Of a stretch of DNA of 13,293 nucleotides, positions 6,695-13,293 are shown one piece after another. A model generated the notes under the pieces. It was not told the DNA's origin, searched no databases, and saw nothing but the letters and a program-made list of their open reading frames with translations. The translations under genes were made by a program, and so were the position numbers. This DNA is from an uncultured Clostridia bacterium (GTDB lineage Bacteria; Bacillota; Clostridia; Christensenellales; Borkfalkiaceae): the NCBI GenBank assembly GCA_934273135.1, contig CAKQSU010000011.1, forward strand, positions 1 through 13,293, written 5' to 3'. The stretch's first letter is position 1; every line of letters starts with the position of its first letter.

Positions 6695-9628
6695 TTATCC
6701 CTCCGTGCGCTCGCTTGCCTTTTGCGGATTTTTGTCTTTTTTCAGAACGTATTCGAACAAGACGAAGCATACTATAAGTCCTAACGCGACAACGCCCGCT
6801 ACCACGTTTACGATAATCGTTGCGGTTTGCCACCACGGAGTTACTTTCACCACGTCGAAGTCAGAAGAAAGCCCATTCATAAGGTTAGTGTGCGCATAAG
6901 TATACAACACTTCTTTTGCGGATTCTTTCAAAACGGTAAACAAGTAGCCGTCGTCGCCGTTGACTATCGCGCGTTTGAGTTCCTTTTCAACGCCCGCAGA
7001 GTCGCCGCAGAAACAGAACATATTGCCGCCGCTTGTAAGATAATCGGCAACTGTCGTGTAACCGCCGCCCGCATCTGTAATCATTATGCCGTAAAAGCCC
7101 CATTCCTTATGGAGAATGTTGGTAGTAAGCTCGGCGAACTGCCCGACGTATTGACAACCTACGCCCGTGTTAGTCGTCATCGTAGCGGTTGCTCCGCCTT
7201 TGACGAACGCGCCTTCAAACGGGCGCAAATAAATTTCTCTGAAGGTCTGTTCGGAAGCGAATACGCGAATACTTTGCACGCCTCCGCGTTGAGTCTCCTG
7301 GTCGTTCGTAAAGAAGTGTTTAACGCCTACGGCAACGCCTTTGCTTTCGGTACCTTTCACCTGCGCCGCAGCCATTTCGTAACCGATGTAGGAGTCCTCG
7401 CTGTAATATTCGAAGTTTCTTCCGCAATACGGTGTGCGGTGGAAGTTTGCACCCGGACCCCAAAGGAACTGAACTTTTTTGAACAAGCAGTCCTCGCCGA
7501 TAAATTCGCCACGACGCTCAAGTAACGCTTTATTCCAAGAAGCCGCCGCAAGGTTTTCGCCGACATAGCAGTTTACGTTTACGCCGTCTATGCCGTCGGA
7601 GTTCGACCCGCCTAAAAAGCCTATACTCGGTATCGCCGCTATAGCGTTTTGGTCTATCATAAGGCTTATTACTTCATCGAGAGATAGCTGGTTTATAAAC
7701 TTATCCCACATATTGTCGCCGTTTTCGTCTACCGCGTCAAGCTCAACGCCCCACATGTCGGCAAACTTCAATCCCGCGGATATTTCCGACTTTACGTCGT
7801 TCGAAGATATTGCGTCATCGGGTTTTTTGTACTCTTTATCGGGCAGAGCCGCATTCATTTCGGCGTTGTTTTCGATTAAAATCTTTTCCGGATAAGTTCC
7901 CGCCCAGTCCTGACGAGTAAGGTATTTAACGGAATCTTTCTGCCAATAATTGATATCGGCTTTTTGAAGCTGATTTTCAACCTTTACGCCGGCTTGCGTA
8001 ACGCTATAATAATCCTTGTTGAATTTTTCCTTCCAAGTATACGTTTTGCTTGCGTCGCCGCCCACGGTTTTGCCGTTAAAATCCGTCATTCCGCTTGCCT
8101 TTTTAGCCGCAAGAACGTTGTTAAGAGCGTCGTGCGCGTCGCTGCCTATCGCAAGATAATAGTCGCCGCCGCTAAGATAGTATCCGCCTATATTCTTATA
8201 GTCGTACGCCGCCATAAAATACTTGTCGACTTTGACTTCAACGTCTACGCTTTCGCCCGGTTCAAGCACTTCGGTCTTTTCGAAAGCGACGAGCTGAATT
8301 GCTGATTTTTCGACGAGATTATCCGTTTCGTACTGACCGTACGGAGTTTGAGCATAAACCTCTACTACCGATTTCCCGGATACTCCGCCATCGGCTTTAT
8401 CGGCGTTTTTAACGTTAACGGTGATGGTAACGGTTCCGCTGTTATCTTTTACCCCCTTTATCGTCTGAGTGAAGGAAGTATACGAAAGCCCGTAACCGAA
8501 AGGATAAGTCACCTCATCGGCGTAATTCCACTTGCCGTTTTTCGACGCATACACGCCGATGTCGGAATCTGCGCCGTAACGATTCAAAACGGTATCTTCA
8601 TATCTCGTTTCGTAATACTTATAACCGACGTAAATTCCTTCCGCATAAATAAGGTTCTTGGTAGAAATGGTACCGAAGTTGCGCATAGCGGGCGACGAAA
8701 GAGAACTCGTAGAATACGTGTCTACTAACTTGCCCGACGGGCTTACGTCTCCCGTAAGAAGGTCGGCTACACCGTAAAAGCCCGTACTCATACCCGGTCC
8801 GCCTATATATAGACATGCGTCTACGCCGTAGTCGTCAAGCCAGCCTACTTCCATAGTGTTGCTCGTGTTTAACAGTACTATGAATTTATTGAACGTGCCG
8901 TTTTTGCGATATTCGCTAACGAGCGACAACATATCCTTTTCGTTCTTGTTAAGAGCGAGTATGGTGTGCGTAGTTTTGTCGCTATCGGCGTAATTTAGGG
9001 TAAGGTCGTCGTTTTCGCCCGCTTCGCGAGAAATAGTGACTATCGCAGTGTTATATGCGGAAAAAGTATCCTTAACGGAATTCGTATATATCGATACCGG
9101 TGCTTCCGCAATCGTTTTAAAATTGCGTTCGAGTTTTAGCTCTTTGTACGCGGCGATTAACGCCTTGTTGTAAGAAAAATCACGACTGTCAAGAGCTTCG
9201 AGGAAGGAAACAGTGCGTTGAGAACCGCCGCCGCCCGAATGAGAACGATAATACGGCATTACGGTAGTATAGCCGAAAAGACTGACCTTTTTTATTTCGT
9301 CTTTACTGAGCGGCAGCGCGTTATTGTCGTTTTTTAACAAAACCGCGCTTTCCTCTTCTTCCGATTCTATAAATTTTTCCGCGGCTTCGTTTTTGGCTTT
9401 AAGTTCGTCCACAGTAAATTTGTTGATATCTTTTGAAAATTCGCTTTGAAAATACGTAGGGATTTCCACTTCTCCGTCGGCTTTTTTCACGTACTTGGAA
9501 GTCGGCGTGCCGAGAACCCTGTTAACATGCCCCGCGTTAGCGAATAAACCTAACGTAAGCCCGTTTATGACAAAGAACAGAAAAACGAATATAACGGCAA
9601 GTCCCCTGAAAATCTTTGCTGATTTCAT
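6695..9628 (-). CDS. Membrane-anchored GH3-family glycosidase with permuted domain order
   Basis: The protein has 977 residues, with ATG at 9628 behind AGAGGT. The usual GH3 order is reversed. The alpha/beta-sandwich domain comes first (about 85-370, opening with SAVLLKNDNNALPL), with REAGENDD around Glu205, the probable acid/base. A fibronectin-III-like domain follows (PFGYGLSYTSF, about 375-510), then a linker. The barrel domain is last (about 640-900): SDGIDGVN, GRNFEYYSEDSYIGYEMA, KHFFTNDQETQR and MITDAGGG with Asp852 as likely nucleophile. This order is known from rumen and clostridial beta-glucosidases. One helix at the N terminus (about 9-30) and one near the C terminus (about 940-962, then KKDKN) would anchor both ends, leaving the enzyme outside the cell. 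Most permuted relatives I know of lack this double anchor. The exact substrate is not predictable. TDA replaces the common SDW around the nucleophile. Confidence 0.9.
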   Translation of the reverse strand: MKSAKIFRGLAVIFVFLFFVINGLTLGLFANAGHVNRVLGTPTSKYVKKADGEVEIPTYFQSEFSKDINKFTVDELKAKNEAAEKFIESEEEESAVLLKNDNNALPLSKDEIKKVSLFGYTTVMPYYRSHSGGGGSQRTVSFLEALDSRDFSYNKALIAAYKELKLERNFKTIAEAPVSIYTNSVKDTFSAYNTAIVTISREAGENDDLTLNYADSDKTTHTILALNKNEKDMLSLVSEYRKNGTFNKFIVLLNTSNTMEVGWLDDYGVDACLYIGGPGMSTGFYGVADLLTGDVSPSGKLVDTYSTSSLSSPAMRNFGTISTKNLIYAEGIYVGYKYYETRYEDTVLNRYGADSDIGVYASKNGKWNYADEVTYPFGYGLSYTSFTQTIKGVKDNSGTVTITVNVKNADKADGGVSGKSVVEVYAQTPYGQYETDNLVEKSAIQLVAFEKTEVLEPGESVDVEVKVDKYFMAAYDYKNIGGYYLSGGDYYLAIGSDAHDALNNVLAAKKASGMTDFNGKTVGGDASKTYTWKEKFNKDYYSVTQAGVKVENQLQKADINYWQKDSVKYLTRQDWAGTYPEKILIENNAEMNAALPDKEYKKPDDAISSNDVKSEISAGLKFADMWGVELDAVDENGDNMWDKFINQLSLDEVISLMIDQNAIAAIPSIGFLGGSNSDGIDGVNVNCYVGENLAAASWNKALLERRGEFIGEDCLFKKVQFLWGPGANFHRTPYCGRNFEYYSEDSYIGYEMAAAQVKGTESKGVAVGVKHFFTNDQETQRGGVQSIRVFASEQTFREIYLRPFEGAFVKGGATATMTTNTGVGCQYVGQFAELTTNILHKEWGFYGIMITDAGGGYTTVADYLTSGGNMFCFCGDSAGVEKELKRAIVNGDDGYLFTVLKESAKEVLYTYAHTNLMNGLSSDFDVVKVTPWWQTATIIVNVVAGVVALGLIVCFVLFEYVLKKDKNPQKASERTEG

Positions 9629-9648
9629 GTCCGATTACCTCTTTTTCC

Positions 9649-10530
9649 TTAGTCTTTTACATTGTCTGTCTGTTTTGAATATTTACCCTTTAAGTTTTGG
9701 TCGCCGTACTTTCTATTGCTCGTCAAACGGCGCGCTGCAAGTTCCGCGGAAATCGTGCAGTTATAGGTGTAAGTCTTATAAACGGGGGACTCTTTCGTTC
9801 CTACGTTTTCACCCTGCGCAGCCCATTCGAACTTAAACGTATATCCGCCGTTAGCTTTCGTTATAACTAATTCGCGATATTTGTCATCGGCGTTTTCGCT
9901 CATGTTCGGGTTATAGTTCTTCATCGCTATAACAAGTTCGGTGCCGTTCCAGCTCCAAAAACCGTCGTTTCTGCAAGCGTCATACTGTTTGTAAGGAGCG
10001 TACTGGATACCGTAAGATTCAACGCGTCCGTCGCCGTAGAAGTACACGAGGCTCGCGTCGCCTATCATAAAGATTTCCGTATTCGGGTCGGACGGGTCTT
10101 TAACGGATAAAGGCTGGGTCAGATTGTACGTAAGGTTATATCCTTGGCAAGTCGTGTTGTAAGTAATATAAATTTCGGTATCGTTCTTAGTGAGCGGAGC
10201 ATCCAACGCTACGTCTTGGTCCTCGTAGATATAATTTTTCTCGTCGACCAATACGCTTGCCTTTTTCCTTGTGAACTCAAAACCGCTTACAATGTTTTTT
10301 CTGCTTCCGTCGGAATAGACTTCCTGAAGAGCGCAATCGTCATAAGTGAAAATATCTCCGACAAGATAATCCGTTTGCGGCTTTGTCAAGATAATCACCT
10401 CTTTGATGAACGGAGTTTTTTCAGTTTTTCCGCCATTACCGCCGTTACCGCCGCATGCTGCAAGCGTTGCCGTTGACGCAAGCATAATCGCAGCCATTGC
10501 CAACACTAAACCTTTCTTTAAAAATTTCAT
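9649..10530 (-). CDS. Lipoprotein with an N-terminal Ig-like domain, first gene of the GH3 operon
   Basis: The protein has 293 residues. ATG at 10530 is chosen because GGAGGT stands at the right distance and the product then starts with a proper lipoprotein signal (MKFLKKGLVLAMAA...) with lipobox LAAC, Cys26. Longer in-frame readings up to 10659 add a non-signal sequence. A Gly/Asn linker (27-34) is followed by a bacterial Ig-like fold (about 42-150), recognisable from YLVGDIFTYDDCALQEVYSDGSRK in parts. A beta-rich, aromatic-rich C-terminal domain comes last (GDASLVYFYGDGRVES, FWSWNGTELVIA), which I cannot assign. It lies 20 nt before the GH3 gene and is probably translated from the same transcript. 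A role in substrate capture or as an outer accessory of the GH3 enzyme is a guess from position. Confidence 0.82.
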   Translation of the reverse strand: MKFLKKGLVLAMAAIMLASTATLAACGGNGGNGGKTEKTPFIKEVIILTKPQTDYLVGDIFTYDDCALQEVYSDGSRKNIVSGFEFTRKKASVLVDEKNYIYEDQDVALDAPLTKNDTEIYITYNTTCQGYNLTYNLTQPLSVKDPSDPNTEIFMIGDASLVYFYGDGRVESYGIQYAPYKQYDACRNDGFWSWNGTELVIAMKNYNPNMSENADDKYRELVITKANGGYTFKFEWAAQGENVGTKESPVYKTYTYNCTISAELAARRLTSNRKYGDQNLKGKYSKQTDNVKD

Positions 10531-10582
10531 TGCATTACCTCCTGCAATTGTTTTTATTCGGCGAATTTTTATCGCCTCGAAC

Positions 10583-10611
10583 AAGATAAAACAAAAAGGA
10601 CGTTCCGTCAA
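10583..10611 (-). promoter_or_regulatory. Promoter of the lipoprotein/GH3/membrane-protein operon
   Basis: The minus strand shows -35 TTGACG (10606-10611), a 17-bp spacer and -10 TATCTT (10583-10588), weaker than the two other promoters of this type. A leader of about 46 nt to the ATG at 10530 follows. The sequence CCTATTGAC around the -35 is shared with the LRR lipoprotein promoter. The weak -10 fits a promoter that needs an activator. Confidence 0.6.
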
Positions 10612-10617
10612 TAGGAA

Positions 10618-10645
10618 TGTCCTAATCTGTATGAAATTTGTCCTA
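10618..10645 (-). promoter_or_regulatory. Paired TAGGACA direct repeats upstream of the GH3 operon
   Basis: The heptamer TGTCCTA (minus strand TAGGACA) occurs at 10618-10624 and 10639-10645, exactly 21 bp apart, 6 bp above the -35. Spacing and position copy those of the system 1 boxes, but the sequence differs, so the likely binder is the second LytTR regulator, encoded next door. The proximal copy is also part of a small palindrome TAGGA-ATG-TCCTA (10612-10624), so a repressor site is an alternative. Confidence 0.6.
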
Positions 10646-10655
10646 TCGGTCGTTT

Positions 10656-11996
10656 TCAAGCGTTATAAGGGAAAAGAATATTCACGCGGAAAACCCCTTC
10701 TTCGGCTTTATACGCGAACACTCCGTCATACTTTTCCGCTATCATGCGGATACTTTTAAGCCCGTACCCGTGAAAGCCTTTTTCTTTTTCCTTAGACGAA
10801 ACGGGCATGCCGTCAACGATTTTCACCGTAGATTCGTAACCGTTTTCAACGCAAAGAAACACTTGCCCCGCGACGGGGCGTATATTTATGTTGATAAATC
10901 GGCGAGAACCGTCGGTAAGTTTTTCCGTAGCTTCGATGGCGTTTTCCATAAGGTTGCCGAACAAAGCGCACATATCGGGCGTGCCGATAAAATCAAGCTT
11001 AGACGCGTCCGCCATAACGGTCAAGGCGATATCGTTGGCGGAACAGTACAAACTCCGCTCCGCAAGCAAAGTATCTATGATTTCGTTCCCGGTCTTTATC
11101 GTAGTATCGTAAATTCTTACGGCTTCGTCCAAATCTTTTACGTCAGCAACGGAATGAGAACCCGCGGCAATAAAGTGTTTTATGTCGTGGCATTTTATGT
11201 TTACAAGTTCCATGTCCTGTTTTAACTTTATAAAATGCTCATGTTCTTTTCTGTTGAGCTTGTTTATCACTTCTAATTCGTTTCTGACTTCTTTCGTTTC
11301 AAGTATTTTCACGAACAGCGCAAGTATACACAACGTACAGATTAAAAGTATGCTCCTTACCAACAATTTCGAGGCTATATCGTCGGAAACTAATAAACTT
11401 TCGAGGGAATTGAAGAGCAACAAGATTATCTTCGTCAAAACAACCACGATAAACATGCCGGAATCTTTTTCGCCAAGGTACGACAACCCGACTATCTTTT
11501 TTGCGAACAACAGGTATGCCGCCGCCAACACCGCCGCGGCGATTGCCGTTTGAATGCTCTGCCCGATAAAATACCCGCCTTGCGCGAAGCGGCTATACAG
11601 CGTGCTGTCTAAATTAAACGTTATGTTAACAATCGAGTATACGCAATACGATAAGTTTTGACAAAGCGCCGCAAGCATTACCGCAACCGATACCTTCGTT
11701 AACGACTCGTCATAGCAAAACTTAACCGCAAACAGCCAAACGAAGAAAACTATCAGATACAATAAAAACGAAATAGCCTTAGCTAATAAAGCGTTGCTCA
11801 AAATGATTTCCGCATAGTATAGCGGCAGTTCGAGCAGTACGCCCAACGCCGCGACTATAAAAACCGACGCGATAAACTTTAACGCAAAATTATTTTTTCG
11901 TTTACAATACAACAAAAATATAAACGTCGCTATAGAAGTAACGGCTATATAGTGTATAATGCCGCCGACGTAATAAATGAAATAATCTAATTTCAC
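10656..11996 (-). CDS. GHKL sensor histidine kinase of two-component system 2
   Basis: The protein has 446 residues. The start is GTG at 11996, overlapping the regulator's TGA stop by 4 nt (GTGA), a clear sign of translational coupling. About seven hydrophobic helices fill residues 1-215. Then come a coiled linker, the H-box KCHDIKHF with probable phosphorylated His270, the N-box LFGNLMENAIEATEKL (Asn352) and the G-box HGYGLKSIRM. The layout and even the His position match kinase 1, so the two are paralogs, though the membrane part, which should carry the sensing surface, shows little visible likeness. No terminator is evident between this gene and the lipoprotein promoter 11 bp further on, so some read-through into the GH3 operon is possible. 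The ligand is unknown. Confidence 0.9.
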   Translation of the reverse strand: MKLDYFIYYVGGIIHYIAVTSIATFIFLLYCKRKNNFALKFIASVFIVAALGVLLELPLYYAEIILSNALLAKAISFLLYLIVFFVWLFAVKFCYDESLTKVSVAVMLAALCQNLSYCVYSIVNITFNLDSTLYSRFAQGGYFIGQSIQTAIAAAVLAAAYLLFAKKIVGLSYLGEKDSGMFIVVVLTKIILLLFNSLESLLVSDDIASKLLVRSILLICTLCILALFVKILETKEVRNELEVINKLNRKEHEHFIKLKQDMELVNIKCHDIKHFIAAGSHSVADVKDLDEAVRIYDTTIKTGNEIIDTLLAERSLYCSANDIALTVMADASKLDFIGTPDMCALFGNLMENAIEATEKLTDGSRRFININIRPVAGQVFLCVENGYESTVKIVDGMPVSSKEKEKGFHGYGLKSIRMIAEKYDGVFAYKAEEGVFRVNILFPYNA

Positions 11997-12709
11997 AATA
12001 AACTACCGCCCTTAGCCAACCATTCGTTGAATTGAGATAAAAACGCTTTCTTTTTAAGGCGGCTTATTTCAAGCTCCGTATCTCCGACGATAACCGAATG
12101 GCTACCTATCGTTTTAATATATAACGGATTCACCAAAAAACAATTGCTTATCATCATAAAGTCGTACTGTGCCAAAGCCTTTGCAAGCCCGCTCAACGTG
12201 TTTCTTCCTTCGATATCCCCTTCCGTCGTGTGATAAGTGCAGGTATGCCCGGAAACTTCTATATAGACAATATCGCGCACTTTAAGCCGATACATGCTTC
12301 CGCCCGCCGATACCGTGACTATTTTTTCGTCGCGACTTTTTATAGTGAACAACGCGCGCTTCATTTTTATTTCAAAATCCGCATAAGTTACGGGCTTTTT
12401 CATAAAAGCTATAGCGTTCACGTCATATCCTTTTACGGCGTAATCACCCATATTCGTTATGAATACGAGCAGAACGTAATTGTCTATTTCGCGCAGTTTA
12501 TGCGCCGCCCTCATTCCGTCGATATGCGGCATCAGAATATCCATGAATACGATATCGTAAATCGGCTTATAATTTTCGAGAAGCCCTACCGCGTCCGAAA
12601 AAACGGTTATTTTCAATTCTTCGTCAAATTTGCGAGCGAAATCGTTTAAGTAGCTTATCACTAAATCCGCGGCGACCTTTTCGTCCTCTACTATAGCAAC
12701 TCTTATCAT
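11993..12709 (-). CDS. LytTR-family response regulator of two-component system 2
   Basis: The protein has 238 residues, ATG at 12709 after GGAGGG (12715-12720). The receiver domain shows VEDE (7-10), phosphoacceptor Asp57 (VFMDILMP), Thr86 and Lys106 before Pro107. The LytTR domain (about 130-232) shows IVYIEVSGHTCTYHTTEGD and ISRLKKKAFLSQF. The YHTTEG motif and the spacing of all key residues match regulator 1, which marks them as paralogs; differences elsewhere in the DNA-binding domain fit a different target sequence. Its best target is the TAGGACA pair at the GH3 operon promoter, about 2 kb downstream. Unlike system 1, I see no good box pair above this gene, so autoregulation is not supported. 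Confidence 0.92.
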   Translation of the reverse strand: MIRVAIVEDEKVAADLVISYLNDFARKFDEELKITVFSDAVGLLENYKPIYDIVFMDILMPHIDGMRAAHKLREIDNYVLLVFITNMGDYAVKGYDVNAIAFMKKPVTYADFEIKMKRALFTIKSRDEKIVTVSAGGSMYRLKVRDIVYIEVSGHTCTYHTTEGDIEGRNTLSGLAKALAQYDFMMISNCFLVNPLYIKTIGSHSVIVGDTELEISRLKKKAFLSQFNEWLAKGGSLL

Positions 12710-12733
12710 GTTTTCCCTCCCCTGTTTTTTTTT

Positions 12734-12762
12734 AGTTTACCACAAAAACTTAATTAACGCAA
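12734..12762 (-). promoter_or_regulatory. Possible promoter of two-component system 2
   Basis: On the minus strand TTGCGT (12757-12762), 17 bp, then TAAACT (12734-12739) would give a short leader to the ATG at 12709. A competing -35-like TTGACC lies at 12772-12777 but has only a poor -10 (ATTAAG) at 17 bp. Neither is as convincing as the other three promoters. Confidence 0.4.
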
Positions 12763-12813
12763 CTTTATTTAGGTCAAATATACGAGAAGTGACATCCCTA
12801 ACAGTCCAATCCG

Positions 12814-12885
12814 CTCGCTTTTTTGCTCTTAAAAGGCATAGAAAAAACGGCGATAATCGACTTATAGCCGGACTTATCGCCGCTT
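12814..12885. repeat. 72-bp dispersed intergenic repeat, copy 2
   Basis: This is the near-identical partner of 6000-6071. Flanking sequence is unrelated on both sides, so the identity ends sharply. It again sits just above a LytTR regulator gene and at the 3' end of the preceding transcription unit. Confidence 0.85.
12842..12882 (-). terminator. Intrinsic terminator of the alcohol dehydrogenase gene
   Basis: A 9-bp stem (12848-12856 with 12874-12882) is followed on the minus strand by TTTTTT, beginning about 25 nt past the dehydrogenase stop codon. The single base that differs from copy 1 lengthens the minus-strand T-run from five to six and shortens the stem, making this copy a terminator mainly for the minus strand. 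Confidence 0.75.
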
Positions 12886-12907
12886 GATATTTTTTATGCT
12901 TAGGAGC

Positions 12908-13293
12908 TTATAACAAAGACCTGTAAAGTTCTTCTATATCCGCAACGGAAGTTTCTCTCGGGTTGCCGGGGCGGCAAGCGTCGGCGTAAGCTGACTTTGC
13001 AAGTTCGGGGATATCCTCTTTTTTTACGATGCCTTTTAAGGAAGTCGGTATGCCCACGTCCTCGGAGAGCTGTCTTACGGCGTCTACAGCGGCTTTTCTG
13101 TATTCCGCCTGCGTCATCTTTTCAACGCCTTTAACGCCCATGGCGATTGCGATGTCACGATATTTTTCGCCCGTGTAATCGGCGTTGTACGCCATAACCG
13201 TCGGCAACAAAATAGCGCAAGCCTTGCCGTGCGGCGTGTCGTAATAAGCGGAGAGCGTGTGCGCCATCGAATGGTCTACGCCGAGTCCTACGT
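12908..13293 (-). CDS. Iron-containing alcohol dehydrogenase, C-terminal part (5' end beyond window)
   Basis: About 128 residues of the C-terminal helical domain are present and the frame stays open to the window edge. The motif VDHSMAHTLSAYYDTPHG contains two of the histidine metal ligands of group III (FucO/DhaT-like) dehydrogenases, in MAH and PHG, followed by the family's ACAILLPTVMAYN stretch. Such enzymes reduce aldehydes or oxidise alcohols with NAD(P) in the cytoplasm. The protein ends ADIEELYRSLL, as full-length members do. The substrate cannot be told from this portion. It appears unrelated to the surface-protein locus: a terminator lies between. Confidence 0.92.
   Translation of the reverse strand, partial: VGLGVDHSMAHTLSAYYDTPHGKACAILLPTVMAYNADYTGEKYRDIAIAMGVKGVEKMTQAEYRKAAVDAVRQLSEDVGIPTSLKGIVKKEDIPELAKSAYADACRPGNPRETSVADIEELYRSLL

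Noticed and set aside
6827..7525. Plus-strand frame of 232 codons opposite the GH3 gene
   Set aside because: It is a shadow of a gene with recognisable GH3 catalytic motifs; the predicted product has no meaningful pattern.
10531..10659. Longer start for the GH3-operon lipoprotein
   Set aside because: It would cover the promoter and box pair and place 43 residues before the lipoprotein signal; GGAGGT supports the ATG at 10530.
12763..12813. LytTR box pair above two-component system 2
   Set aside because: An ACTGTTAGG-like single site is present (minus strand, near 12800), but no second copy lies 21 bp away, so autoregulation is not claimed.

Overview
The window looks like a stretch of a Firmicutes (Clostridia-type, probably gut-associated) chromosome. 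The evidence is Gram-positive lipoprotein signals, strong GGAGG ribosome binding sites, BspA-type leucine-rich repeats, LytTR/GHKL two-component systems and a permuted-order GH3 enzyme. The genus cannot be fixed from the sequence alone. Every gene I can support is on the minus strand, so transcription runs from high to low coordinates. The plus-strand open frames are shadows of these genes.

In order of transcription: (1) the C-terminal part of an iron-containing alcohol dehydrogenase (12908-13293), closed by an intrinsic terminator that lies in a 72-bp repeat. (2) Two-component system 2: a LytTR response regulator (11993-12709) overlapping a GHKL histidine kinase (10656-11996) by 4 nt. (3) A three-gene operon with its own promoter: a lipoprotein (9649-10530), a double-anchored membrane GH3 glycosidase with its catalytic domains in swapped order (6695-9628), and a small four-helix membrane protein (6250-6690). 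(4) A 395-bp intergenic region with two terminators, the second copy of the 72-bp repeat, and a promoter with paired regulator boxes. (5) Two-component system 1: response regulator (5126-5854) and kinase (3781-5133), paralogous to system 2. (6) A terminator, then a promoter preceded by four evenly spaced boxes. (7) A two-gene operon of surface lipoproteins: an LRR plus carbohydrate-binding-like protein (2192-3526) and a very large protein with Cys-rich repeats and three CBM4_9-like modules (1-2176, running off the window).

The most interesting feature is the regulatory wiring. Three promoters share one design: TTGACA or TTGACG, a 17-bp spacer, a -10 element, and immediately upstream of the -35 a pair of direct repeats set 21 bp apart (two helical turns), the spacing LytTR regulators use. 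Two of them, for the system 1 operon and for the LRR lipoprotein operon, use the same box (minus strand CGTTYACG). The third, for the GH3 operon, uses a different box (TAGGACA). The simplest reading is two insulated paralogous circuits: regulator 1 activates itself and the two surface lipoproteins, and regulator 2 activates the adjacent lipoprotein/GH3/membrane-protein operon. No transporter, AgrB/AgrD-like signal gene or sugar kinase is present, so the signal is unknown. A surface glycan-sensing or glycan-processing role is inferred from the binding and hydrolase modules.
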